Shown here piece by piece: positions 1-7,188 of a stretch of DNA of 7,313 bases (positions are counted from its first letter, which is position 1; the number at the start of each line of letters is the position of its first letter). This DNA is from Bacteroidota bacterium (GTDB lineage: Bacteria > Bacteroidota > Bacteroidia > Bacteroidales > GCA-2748055): NCBI GenBank assembly GCA_030592605.1, contig JAUVIT010000073.1:1-7313 (forward strand), in the 5' to 3' direction. Below the pieces are notes generated by a model. It did not search any database and was not told the origin of the DNA. It saw only the letters and a program-made list of their open reading frames with translations. Made by a program: the position numbers and the translations under genes.

Positions 1-1191
1 ATGGAAAACGATAAGGTGCAACTGGAAGACGGACAGGATTTTTCCTTTGTAACAATACCATGCACCGGCACCACTGAAAAAGCCTACCTGAGCTATGATC
101 GCTTGCCTGCAGATGTTTCTGTAGGAGAAAGAATCCTTGTGGATGATGGAAAGTTGATCTTTGAGGTGAGCGAATCCAACCTTACCGATACAGTTACATG
201 CAAAGTTATTGCTGGTGGTCCACTCTCCAGCAAGAAGGGAGTGAACCTGCCACATACCCTTATCTCCCAGCCCAGTCTGACCCAGAAAGATATCAAAGAT
301 GCCTCCTTTTTGCTGGAACACCAGGTGGACTGGCTTGCTCTCTCTTTTGTAAGAAAGGAACAGGATATCCTGGATCTCAGGAAGATTATTGAAGAGAATT
401 CCGGTGATGCAAGGATCATTGCAAAGATTGAAAAACCGGAAGCGCTTGAAGAGATTGATGGCATCATCAGTGCTTCCGATGCCGTCATGGTGGCCCGTGG
501 GGACCTGGGCGTGGAGGTCGATTTTCATAAGGTACCGCTGATTCAGAAGGACATCATCAAGAGATGTCATAAGAAATCGAAACCAGTTATTGTGGACACG
601 CAAATGATGGAGAGCATGATCACCAATCCCACTCCCACAAGGGCTGAGGCCAACGATGTAGCCAACGCGGTATTGGACGGAGCCGATTCAGTGATGCTAA
701 GCGGGGAGACCTCTGTAGGCAAATATCCTGTTGAAACCGTGCGAAATATGCAAATGATCATCGACTCAACAGAAACCGAGGAGTATATATACAATAAAGG
801 ACATGTTTCACCTTCCGGGGCAAAAAACTTTCTGGCCGATTCAATATGCCGCAGCGCTGTTCAGCTTGCCGAACAGGTTAATGCAGCAGCCATCGTTACC
901 CTTACCTATTCCGGATTTACTGCCATCAGAATCAGTTCACACAGGCCTAAAGCTCCTATTCTAACCTTTACCATGAATAAGGATCTGATTACCGATCTGT
1001 CACTGGTCTGGGGTGTAAGAGCCTTCTACTTTGGAGAGTGCACACATATTAATGACTACATCAATTATACCGAGGAGTACCTGATCAGTCAGAACATGCT
1101 GAAAAAGGGGGACCTGGTGGTCCACGTGGGTAGCATTCCGATCCTGGAAAATGGAAAGACCAATATGTTGAAACTGACCCGGGTAAGCTGA
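1..1191 (+). CDS. pyk: Pyruvate kinase, 5'-truncated by the window edge
   Basis: This is the last step of glycolysis: phosphoenolpyruvate plus ADP gives pyruvate plus ATP, in the cytoplasm. The visible 396 residues begin at about the B domain. The first strand-forming part of the (beta/alpha)8 A domain, with the usual SHG and GPKIR motifs, must lie upstream, so the Met at base 1 is probably internal. The usual length is about 470-480 residues, so some 80 are missing. Visible family motifs are KKGVNLP (79-85), the catalytic lysine in IAKIEKPEA (K142), the metal ligands E144 and D168 (ARGDLGVE), TQMMESM (200-206), PTRAEANDVANA and SGETSVGKYP. The C-terminal domain holds TYSGFTA (302-308), at the usual sugar-phosphate effector loop. 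There is no extra C-terminal PEP-utiliser domain. The gene ends with tandem stops TGA TAA and is followed at once by the HD gene. The identification is firm; the allosteric effector is not readable here. Confidence 0.97.
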   Translation: MENDKVQLEDGQDFSFVTIPCTGTTEKAYLSYDRLPADVSVGERILVDDGKLIFEVSESNLTDTVTCKVIAGGPLSSKKGVNLPHTLISQPSLTQKDIKDASFLLEHQVDWLALSFVRKEQDILDLRKIIEENSGDARIIAKIEKPEALEEIDGIISASDAVMVARGDLGVEVDFHKVPLIQKDIIKRCHKKSKPVIVDTQMMESMITNPTPTRAEANDVANAVLDGADSVMLSGETSVGKYPVETVRNMQMIIDSTETEEYIYNKGHVSPSGAKNFLADSICRSAVQLAEQVNAAAIVTLTYSGFTAIRISSHRPKAPILTFTMNKDLITDLSLVWGVRAFYFGECTHINDYINYTEEYLISQNMLKKGDLVVHVGSIPILENGKTNMLKLTRVS

Positions 1192-1197
1192 TAAGGC

Positions 1198-2028
1198 TTG
1201 AAACCTGCGCTTGAAATATGGATCGACCGGACTGAGGAGACCTGGTTGGATGCGCTGTATGACCATGCAGAAGCAGTTTTTCAAAAAAGCCCACTACCAT
1301 CTCACGATCACACCCACCATATGCGGGTTTGGAACCCCAGCAAATCCTTGCTTCGTGAAATCGCCACCTTCAATTCAAGGATCGATCAATCCCTGGTGGA
1401 AGGAGTATTGATTGCTACATTCTTCCACGATCTGGGCATGGCAACTTCGACGCGTGAAGATCACGGAAGGCTGGGAAGCGAATGCTGCATGAGTTGGTTC
1501 CAGGATAGGGGCAGGACAAAACCTGAACGATTTGAAGAGATCACAAGGGCCATTGAACTGCACGACAGAAAAGATCTGCAGATGTATAAGTCCTTCAGTC
1601 CCGAAACAGCGCCTGAAATCCTGGGGATCCTTTCCGTGGCAGATGACCTGGAAGCCCTGGGAATCATCGGGATATTCCGCTATACCGAGATTTACCTGGA
1701 GCGTAACATTCCCCTTGAGGAGCTTGGAACACGCATCCTGGCGAATGTGCTTACCAGGTTTGAACATCTCTCGGATGGATGCCGGCTATGTGATCGAATG
1801 CTTGAAAAGTACCGTCAGCAGTATGATGAGCTATGGCTCTTTTTTCAAGAGTATAACATACAGCTCAAGGCTGTTTCGCAGGTGGATGCGGTAAGTTCGG
1901 GTCCTCTGGGTGTGATTAACTATATTCGCAAACATGGTTTGGATAAAATTGCTTTGGACCGGGCCCACAGCGAAGTAAACGACTACTTTAGAAAACTGGA
2001 ATATGAACTGGATCAGGCACGACTCTAA
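1198..2028 (+). CDS. HD-domain metal-dependent hydrolase, YedJ/YpgQ-like
   Basis: This is a 276-residue soluble protein with no signal peptide or membrane segment. HD-superfamily metal ligands are visible: HDHTHHMRVW (36-45, the HDxxHxxRV form with H40 in the conserved place), FFHDLGM (H77, D78), DHGRLGSE (H89), LHD (H122, D123) and ADDLEALG (149-154). The stretch DDLEALGIIGIFR resembles the DADxLDAIGAIGIAR signature of the YedJ/YpgQ group, some of which hydrolyse nucleotides. The substrate here is unknown, and a phosphohydrolase or pyrophosphohydrolase role is inferred only. The protein is longer than those relatives, with about 100 further residues, mostly helical in appearance. The chosen start is TTG at 1198, six bases after the pyk stop, because no in-frame ATG precedes the first His motif. 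TTG at 1246, with GAGGAG six bases upstream, is an alternative. It probably shares the pyk transcript. Confidence 0.85.
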   Translation: MKPALEIWIDRTEETWLDALYDHAEAVFQKSPLPSHDHTHHMRVWNPSKSLLREIATFNSRIDQSLVEGVLIATFFHDLGMATSTREDHGRLGSECCMSWFQDRGRTKPERFEEITRAIELHDRKDLQMYKSFSPETAPEILGILSVADDLEALGIIGIFRYTEIYLERNIPLEELGTRILANVLTRFEHLSDGCRLCDRMLEKYRQQYDELWLFFQEYNIQLKAVSQVDAVSSGPLGVINYIRKHGLDKIALDRAHSEVNDYFRKLEYELDQARL

Positions 2029-2035
2029 GAATCTA

Positions 2036-3766
2036 ATGCGCTTCCTGTTTACAGGACTCATCCTGCTTACGATCATCATCCTGCCGGTCAGGGGCCAGGT
2101 GGAGTTGAGATACGCTGACAACGAGACGGTCACCTGGCAGGAAGCCATTGATATGTATCAATGGCTGGATGAACAATATGAAGATGCCAGGCTGCTGGAA
2201 GTTGGGTGGACCTATGCCGGAAGACCACTTCACCTCTTTGTTATTGACAGGAGCCGTCATTTCTCACCGGAACTTATCCGCGAAGCGGGTAAAAATATTC
2301 TCTTTATCAACAACGGAATTCACCCGGGAGAACCCTGCGGTGTGGATGCAAGCCTGAAACTGGTCAGCGATCTTTTGTCGGGCAAAGACACATGTGCCCA
2401 CTATCTCGACCATACTGCCATTGCCATTGTCCCCATCTTTAATGTGGGGGGAGCCCTCAACCGTGGGTCCTACCATCGAGCCAACCAGAATGGACCAAAA
2501 GAGCACGGATTCAGGGGAAATGCCCGTAACCTGGATCTGAATCGCGATTTTATCAAACTCGATTCGAAAAATACCCAATCCCTGGTCCCCCTGCTGCGGA
2601 ATTGGGATCCCGATATTTTCGTGGATACACATACCTCCAATGGCTCCGACTATCCCTATACCATCACACTGATCAACAGTCACAGCCAGCGCCATGAACC
2701 ATCCCAGGCCAGGTTTCTCGACTCCACACTCTTACCTTTTCTATTCAAAGGGATGGACCGATCACCCTACCTGATGAGCCCCTACGTCTGGAGTTACAAA
2801 CGATCGCCCGAACAGGGTATCATTTCCTTTATAGACTACCCCAGATACACTTCCGGATATGCGAGTCTTTTCAATACTTTTGCCTTTACTGTGGAGACAC
2901 ATATGTTCAAATCTTTTGAAGACAGAGTGCTCTCCACCTGGTACCTGTTAAGAGAAACACTTCGCTTCAGCGGACTCTATGGCAGCGAAATAGCCAGAGT
3001 GAAAAGTGAGGCATGGCAGGAAAAGATGAACCGGACGGACTTTACCCTGCAATGGACCCTGGACACCTCCAGATCGGACCTGATCAACTTCAGGGGTTAC
3101 ACGGTGAAACAGAAAAAAAGCAAGGTAACAGGACAACAGAACTATTACTTCGACAGGAAGGATCCCTGGGAAAAGGAAATCCCCTACTACAAGTATTTTA
3201 AACCTGTTATAAGTGCCACGGTTCCGGATTATTACATCCTGCCTTCGGCATGGAGGGAGGTGGTGGAACGTCTTCAACTCAACGGGGTGATAATGGAGCA
3301 GTTAATGACCGACAGTGCCGTGGAGGCAGAAGTCTACTACATAGAGAAATATGAAACAGTGAATCAGCCCTACAACGGACACTACCGGCACTATGGTGTG
3401 GAGACCAATGAGGTAAAGGAAAAGGTTCAACTACGCGCTGGCGACTGGATCATCCCAAGCAGGCAGCAGGCCATCGAATACCTGGTGCAGACCCTTGAAC
3501 CGAAAGGCTATGACTCCTTCTTCAGCTGGAATTTCTTCGATGAGGTACTTTTCAGAAATGAATATTTCTCCCCTTACATCTTTGAAGAGACTGCTGAGGA
3601 TCTGCTGAAAAATAATCCCCAGTTAAAGAAGGAATTTAAAGAAAAACAAAAAGAAGATCCGGAGTTTGCGGCGAATGGCTATCAGCAACTCAGGTTTATA
3701 TATGAACGGTCTCCCTGGTCAGAGTCCACCTATATGCGTTATCCGGTATACAGGCTGAATCGCTGA
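2036..3766 (+). CDS. Exported M14-family zinc metallocarboxypeptidase
   Basis: This is a predicted exported zinc peptidase of family M14, removing C-terminal residues from peptides or cell-wall peptides. Numbering is from the ATG at 2036 (576 residues). The N-terminus (MRFLFTGLILLTIIILPVRG) is a signal peptide with no lipobox cysteine, so signal peptidase I cleavage near residue 20 is likely. Zinc ligands are H96 and E99 (HPGE) and H199 (VDTHTSNGS). The substrate-binding arginine motif is RNLDLNRDF (164-172), and the catalytic glutamate is E288 in FTVETHMF. All key residues are present, so the enzyme is probably active. The last 240 or so residues lie beyond the catalytic domain and match nothing I recognise. 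ATG at 2003 would add 11 residues and overlap the HD gene by 26 bases. I prefer 2036, seven bases after the HD stop, because it starts directly at the signal peptide. Substrate preference cannot be read from the sequence. Confidence 0.9.
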   Translation: MRFLFTGLILLTIIILPVRGQVELRYADNETVTWQEAIDMYQWLDEQYEDARLLEVGWTYAGRPLHLFVIDRSRHFSPELIREAGKNILFINNGIHPGEPCGVDASLKLVSDLLSGKDTCAHYLDHTAIAIVPIFNVGGALNRGSYHRANQNGPKEHGFRGNARNLDLNRDFIKLDSKNTQSLVPLLRNWDPDIFVDTHTSNGSDYPYTITLINSHSQRHEPSQARFLDSTLLPFLFKGMDRSPYLMSPYVWSYKRSPEQGIISFIDYPRYTSGYASLFNTFAFTVETHMFKSFEDRVLSTWYLLRETLRFSGLYGSEIARVKSEAWQEKMNRTDFTLQWTLDTSRSDLINFRGYTVKQKKSKVTGQQNYYFDRKDPWEKEIPYYKYFKPVISATVPDYYILPSAWREVVERLQLNGVIMEQLMTDSAVEAEVYYIEKYETVNQPYNGHYRHYGVETNEVKEKVQLRAGDWIIPSRQQAIEYLVQTLEPKGYDSFFSWNFFDEVLFRNEYFSPYIFEETAEDLLKNNPQLKKEFKEKQKEDPEFAANGYQQLRFIYERSPWSESTYMRYPVYRLNR

Positions 3767-3782
3767 TTAATAAAAAATTAAC

Positions 3783-3790
3783 TATTTTTG
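3783..3790 (+). promoter_or_regulatory. Bacteroidota-type -7 promoter element (TAnnTTTG)
   Basis: TATTTTTG matches the TAnnTTTG element read by the primary sigma factor of Bacteroidota. It sits in the 61-base gap between the M14 and S37 peptidase genes, 37 bases before the chosen ATG at 3828, which leaves room for a leader of about 30 bases. The -33 box is weak: only CTG-like bases near 3763-3765 lie at the expected distance, overlapping the M14 stop. It suggests the S37 gene can be transcribed independently of pyk. Confidence 0.6.
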
Positions 3791-3827
3791 CAGCGTTCAA
3801 ATTACTGCTATTTCTTTTGATGTGCAT

Positions 3828-5099
3828 ATGAAGAAGATATTCCTTACAGGGGCCCTACTGGTCTTTGTTGCGATACAGGCCCTGGCGGCTCTTAGTCTGG
3901 AGGATTTTTTAAACCGGAAGGATGTAAAAGTGATCCGGACCCTGCAAAACGAGTCCACCTTTGAACGCATCATGGAGGTGATGATTGAGCAGCCCATTGA
4001 TCATCGCAATCCCGATGGCGAATCTTTTAAGCAGCGTGTCTATATATCCCATGTGGATCCCAGCCAAGCGGTGGTTTTAATTACAGCAGGTTATGATACA
4101 AAATACTACTACACCTCTGAAATTACAGCTGAGCTACGTTGCAACCAGGTAATGGTGGAACACCGGTACTTTGGCCGAAGCGTACCTGATAGCCTCAATT
4201 GGGATTACCTGGATACCTGGCAGGCCGCATCGGATCACCACCGGATCGTCACCATGTTTAAGGAGCTTTACACCGGGCAATGGATCTCCACAGGAATCAG
4301 TAAAGGAGGACAAACAGTGATGTATCATAGTTTTTATTATCCGGAGGATGTGGATGTAAGGATCCCCTATGTGGCCCCGCTTAACTTTGGACTGGAGGAT
4401 GAACGGATCTATGCCTTTCTCGATCATGTGGGAAGTCGGAAAGAGCGCAGGAAAGTAAAGAGATTTCAGAATATGACCCTGAAAAATCAGGAGGAATATC
4501 TGGATGCCTTCCTTGCCTTCTCTGATAAGAAAGGGTATAGCTATGAATTGGTAGGTGGCCTGGAAAAAGCTTATGAGTATTGTGTACTGGAGTACTCATT
4601 TGCATACTGGCAGTGGGGATATGTTCCTTCGAAAAAAATCCCCGGGAAGGCTGCTCAGGCGGAAGAAGTCATCGAACATATGAATCGTGTGGCCGGTTTC
4701 GATTACTTCTCGGATCAGTTTATTGTGGAATACAGGCCCTTTTTCTACCAGGCGCTTACAGAGATGGGTTACTATGGATATGATCTGGATATATTTGAAA
4801 AATATCTGAAACATGTGGACAATCCCATCTTCACCTTTACCATTCCGGAAAGTGTGGACCTTTCATTTAATAATGAACTCTCAGTGGACCTCCAGCAATA
4901 CATAAACGAGGAAGCCGAAAACTACATCTTCATATATGGAGAGTACGACACCTGGTCAGCTACTGCGGTCACCTCCATCGGCGACAGCAATTCAAAAATA
5001 TTCTTTAAGGAAGGAGGATCGCACCGGACCAGGATCAACAACATGCCTGAAGAGCAAAAAGAAGAGGTGTACTCTACCCTGGAGTCTTTCCTTCACTAG
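3828..5099 (+). CDS. Exported S37-type (PS-10) serine peptidase
   Basis: This is a 423-residue exported serine aminopeptidase of the alpha/beta-hydrolase fold, related to the PS-10/S37 tripeptidyl aminopeptidases (a family close to S28). Its likely role is trimming peptides from the N-terminus outside the cytoplasm. Residues 1-20 (MKKIFLTGALLVFVAIQALA) form a signal peptide with an ALA cleavage site. Family landmarks follow: QPIDHRNPDGESF (about 55-67), VEHRYFGRS (110-118), the nucleophile elbow GISKGG (S158), the acid in YGEYDTWSA (D374) and GGSHRTRI (H399), a complete catalytic triad. A GTG codon at 3822 could add two residues, but the ATG at 3828 starts at the basic signal-peptide end, so I prefer it. 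It has its own promoter element upstream and ends one base before the convergent MBL gene. The neighbouring M14 enzyme suggests shared work in peptide breakdown. S28 labelling in databases would be a near synonym. Confidence 0.88.
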   Translation: MKKIFLTGALLVFVAIQALAALSLEDFLNRKDVKVIRTLQNESTFERIMEVMIEQPIDHRNPDGESFKQRVYISHVDPSQAVVLITAGYDTKYYYTSEITAELRCNQVMVEHRYFGRSVPDSLNWDYLDTWQAASDHHRIVTMFKELYTGQWISTGISKGGQTVMYHSFYYPEDVDVRIPYVAPLNFGLEDERIYAFLDHVGSRKERRKVKRFQNMTLKNQEEYLDAFLAFSDKKGYSYELVGGLEKAYEYCVLEYSFAYWQWGYVPSKKIPGKAAQAEEVIEHMNRVAGFDYFSDQFIVEYRPFFYQALTEMGYYGYDLDIFEKYLKHVDNPIFTFTIPESVDLSFNNELSVDLQQYINEEAENYIFIYGEYDTWSATAVTSIGDSNSKIFFKEGGSHRTRINNMPEEQKEEVYSTLESFLH

Positions 5100-5100
5100 C

Positions 5101-5802
5101 TTACCCGTATCTTTTCATAGCAGATTCATATTCGGCCAGAAAGCTTTCCTTGGAGAAGTGACGACCATGTGCCGGGTAGAAGGTCTTTACCGGTAGGTCA
5201 TGGATATACTTCCAACTTCTGACCAGTGCGGGCAGGTCCTCTGCAAAGGGCGGGAAGTGCTGCTTATTCTCCACTCCGAACAGGGTATCCCCGGCAATAA
5301 GTTCTCCTCCCTCCATCAGAACAAACATCGATCCAAAGGTGTGCCCCGGAGCATGTATCACTCTTCCTGGAAAACCATAAGACTCCAGATCAAACAGATC
5401 ATCCACCAGGAGATCCGGATCTGCACCCGGATACTTCATCAATCTTCTGGCAATGATCCTGCCCAGAGTCACTAGTAACTTTGCCTTCCACCGGGTTCCC
5501 GAAGGAATGGGTGAATAGCCTTTTTTCAGACGGGCGGCCTCCGAACGATGAACCATTACCTGGCAGCCGGTCAGCTCCTTCAGGCGGCCGGCCGATCCTG
5601 CATGATCGAAGTGCGAATGAGTAAGCACAAGCAACTTGAGCATTACCGGCTCCAGTCCCAATTTCTTAAATACTTCCAGGATTTTTACTTCCGAACCGCT
5701 GTTTCCACAGTCCACCAGAATTGCCTCGCCTGGTCGGTAAATCAGGAAGGAGCTTACATTTACCAGTCCGATTCGATGAACTTTATAGCTGGCTTCTGAC
5801 AT
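5101..5802 (-). CDS. MBL-fold metallohydrolase, glyoxalase-II-like
   Basis: This is a 233-residue cytoplasmic metallo-beta-lactamase-fold hydrolase with a complete two-metal site: THSHFDH (H62, H64, D66, H67), APGHTFGS (H154), GDTLF (D172) and PAHGRHF (H212). The N-terminal strand with LVDCG (29-33) is typical of the fold. Residues 95-135 form an insert with basic and helical character between the second and third metal motifs, which probably shapes the substrate pocket. There is no signal peptide, so it is not a secreted beta-lactamase. The substrate is unknown; thioesters such as those cleaved by glyoxalase II are one family option, lactones another. Its ATG shares a base with the TAA of the preceding FAH-family gene, so translation is likely coupled. 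It is the last gene of the minus-strand operon and ends one base from the convergent S37 gene. Confidence 0.88.
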   Translation of the reverse strand: MSEASYKVHRIGLVNVSSFLIYRPGEAILVDCGNSGSEVKILEVFKKLGLEPVMLKLLVLTHSHFDHAGSAGRLKELTGCQVMVHRSEAARLKKGYSPIPSGTRWKAKLLVTLGRIIARRLMKYPGADPDLLVDDLFDLESYGFPGRVIHAPGHTFGSMFVLMEGGELIAGDTLFGVENKQHFPPFAEDLPALVRSWKYIHDLPVKTFYPAHGRHFSKESFLAEYESAMKRYG

Positions 5803-5804
5803 TA
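5800..5804 (-). promoter_or_regulatory. TAATG stop-start overlap (translational coupling)
   Basis: Read on the minus strand, the TAA stop of the FAH-family gene and the ATG start of the MBL gene share one base. No Shine-Dalgarno sequence is apparent before the MBL start, so ribosomes finishing the upstream gene probably restart here. Confidence 0.6.
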
Positions 5805-6413
5805 TTTTACGGGGAAATCCATCAGTTTATCCCCTTCCAGGTAGGCCTCCAGGCGATCATTGATGGCTACCGGGCCCACTCCAGCTGGAGTACCTGTATA
5901 GATCAGATCCCCGGTCTTTAGAGTCATAAACCTGCTTACATAGGCTATGATCTTCTCAAAACTAAAGATCATCAGGGAAGTATTCCCATCCTGGACAGTC
6001 TTTCCATTCACATCCAGCCTGAAGCTTAGCTTGTGAATATCTCCGTATTTATCCAGGGGGTAGAATTCGCTGATGGGTGCCGAGTAATCGAAACCCTTGG
6101 CAATTTCCCAGGGCAGACCTTTCTTTTTCTGCTCCGCCTGCAGGTCACGGGCTGTAAAATCAACGCCAAGGGCGACCTCATTATAATAACGGTGGGCAAA
6201 ACCTTCCTCAATGCTCCTTCCAAGCCTGTTGATCCGGATCACCACTTCAAGTTCGTGATGCACGTCATTTGAAAATTCAGGATAGAAAAATGGACGGTTG
6301 GCTATAACAAGTGCAGAGTCAGGTTTCAAAAAGAAAACAGGCTTGTCGGGAACTTCATTGTTCAGCTCCCTGGCATGAGCAACATAATTCCTCCCGATGC
6401 AAATGATCTTCAT
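5802..6413 (-). CDS. Fumarylacetoacetate hydrolase family protein (FAHD1/YcgM-like)
   Basis: This is a 203-residue single-domain member of the FAH superfamily, a cytoplasmic enzyme that cleaves or decarboxylates acylpyruvate-like substrates with Mg2+ or Mn2+. The length fits the short FAHD1/YcgM branch, which lacks the N-terminal domain of true fumarylacetoacetase. Visible landmarks are CIGRNYVAHARE (5-16) with the His/Glu pair H13 and E16, VFFLKP (26-31), the metal ligands E54 and E56 (HHELEV) and D85 (GVDFTARD), the lysine K106 in WEIAKGFD, and TGTPAGVGP (173-181). All catalytic positions are present. Family members act as acylpyruvate hydrolases or oxaloacetate decarboxylases; which applies here cannot be decided from sequence. 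It starts four bases after the exonuclease stop, so it should be co-transcribed with dnaN. No aromatic-degradation genes lie nearby, which favours a housekeeping, metabolite-clearing role over a catabolic one. Confidence 0.92.
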   Translation of the reverse strand: MKIICIGRNYVAHARELNNEVPDKPVFFLKPDSALVIANRPFFYPEFSNDVHHELEVVIRINRLGRSIEEGFAHRYYNEVALGVDFTARDLQAEQKKKGLPWEIAKGFDYSAPISEFYPLDKYGDIHKLSFRLDVNGKTVQDGNTSLMIFSFEKIIAYVSRFMTLKTGDLIYTGTPAGVGPVAINDRLEAYLEGDKLMDFPVK

Positions 6414-6417
6414 AGGG

Positions 6418-7185
6418 CTATTTCTTAATGGAACTCAGCTTAATGCTGGTAAGCACTTTCTTGGTAAATAGAGGAAAATCCCCCTTCATCATCCAACCAT
6501 AATAGCCCGGATCTTTTTCCAATACCTCGCTGACCGGTGTGCCTTTGTATTTCCCAAAGTTGAATACCTCCACATCCTCTTCATTATAAACAATCCTTCC
6601 GGCAAAATCCACATTGCGTGTGTGGGCCGAGAATTCGGCAAGCTTCCCAATGTCATTCTCCAGGTTGGAATATCGGTCCAGCTGCGCCTGTAATACTTCA
6701 TAGGTGGCCATGGTATCAGCCTCAGCTGAATGGGCATTGCTTAGCTCCTTGTTTACAAAAAACTTATAGGCCGCTGATAAGGTCCGGGGCTCATTCTTCA
6801 TAAAGATCACCTGTACGTCTACAAATTTCCTCCTTTTCAGATCAATGTCCACACCCGACCTGAGAAACTCCTCTGCCAGCAGGGGTATATCAAACCTCAC
6901 CGAGTTATATCCACCCAGATCACATCCTTCAAAATCTCTGGCCAGGCTTTTTGCCACTTCGTTAAAGGTGGGTGCGTCTTTCACATCCTCATTGGAAATG
7001 CCATGAATGGCAACTACCTTTTCAGGAATCGGCATTTCGGGATTCAAACGCAGTGTTTTGGAGCTTTCATTTCCGTTCAGATCTACCTTTAAATAGGAGA
7101 TCTCAACAATTCTATCCGATGCTATATTGATTCCGGTGGTCTCGAGATCGAAAAAAATAATTGGATTCTTCAGATTCAGCCTCAT
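6418..7185 (-). CDS. DnaQ-like DEDDh 3'-5' exonuclease with ExoX-like C-terminus
   Basis: This is a 255-residue cytoplasmic 3'-5' exonuclease of the DnaQ (Pol III epsilon) superfamily. The DEDDh residues are all present: D13 and E15 (FFDLETTG), D99 (YNSVRFDIPLL), H152 and D157 (AHSAEADTMAT). The exonuclease fold covers about 1-170. Residues about 194-250, with FNFGKYKGTPVSEVL and DPGYYGWMMKGDFPL, look like the C-terminal domain known from exodeoxyribonuclease X. The start ATG lies three bases after the dnaN stop, so clamp and nuclease are co-transcribed. The role may be proofreading, repair or DNA-end trimming. The ExoX-like tail favours a stand-alone repair nuclease over the dedicated Pol III proofreader, which in Bacteroidota may be encoded elsewhere or within PolC/DnaE. 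That choice is inference. Confidence 0.9.
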   Translation of the reverse strand: MRLNLKNPIIFFDLETTGINIASDRIVEISYLKVDLNGNESSKTLRLNPEMPIPEKVVAIHGISNEDVKDAPTFNEVAKSLARDFEGCDLGGYNSVRFDIPLLAEEFLRSGVDIDLKRRKFVDVQVIFMKNEPRTLSAAYKFFVNKELSNAHSAEADTMATYEVLQAQLDRYSNLENDIGKLAEFSAHTRNVDFAGRIVYNEEDVEVFNFGKYKGTPVSEVLEKDPGYYGWMMKGDFPLFTKKVLTSIKLSSIKK

Positions 7186-7188
7186 TCG

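Noticed and set aside
93..488. Long open frame on the minus strand opposite pyk, and similar shadow frames elsewhere
   Set aside because: Each lies wholly over a gene identified by catalytic motifs, and their translations are low-complexity or Ser/Arg-rich with no recognisable domain.
3772..3789. AT-only inverted repeat (AAAAAT, five-base loop, ATTTTT) after the M14 stop as a terminator
   Set aside because: The stem is six A-T pairs with no G-C pair, so it is too weak, and its right arm is the TAnnTTTG promoter element, which explains it better.
4382..4389. TAnnTTTG match (TAACTTTG) inside the S37 gene
   Set aside because: It encodes conserved-looking protein sequence (LNFG), lies far from any start, and an eight-base motif with two free positions occurs by chance.
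5071..5085. Small hairpin ACTC / GAGT near the convergent gene ends as a shared terminator
   Set aside because: It has only four paired bases with a seven-base loop inside coding sequence, and no convincing U-run follows.
5101..5802. MBL-fold gene as an antibiotic-resistance beta-lactamase
   Set aside because: It has no signal peptide, sits in a housekeeping operon, and has general glyoxalase-II-like features; the fold alone does not imply beta-lactam hydrolysis.
6480..6490. DFPLF near the exonuclease C-terminus as a clamp-binding motif
   Set aside because: It only loosely resembles the QLxLF consensus and sits within what appears to be the conserved core of the ExoX-like domain.
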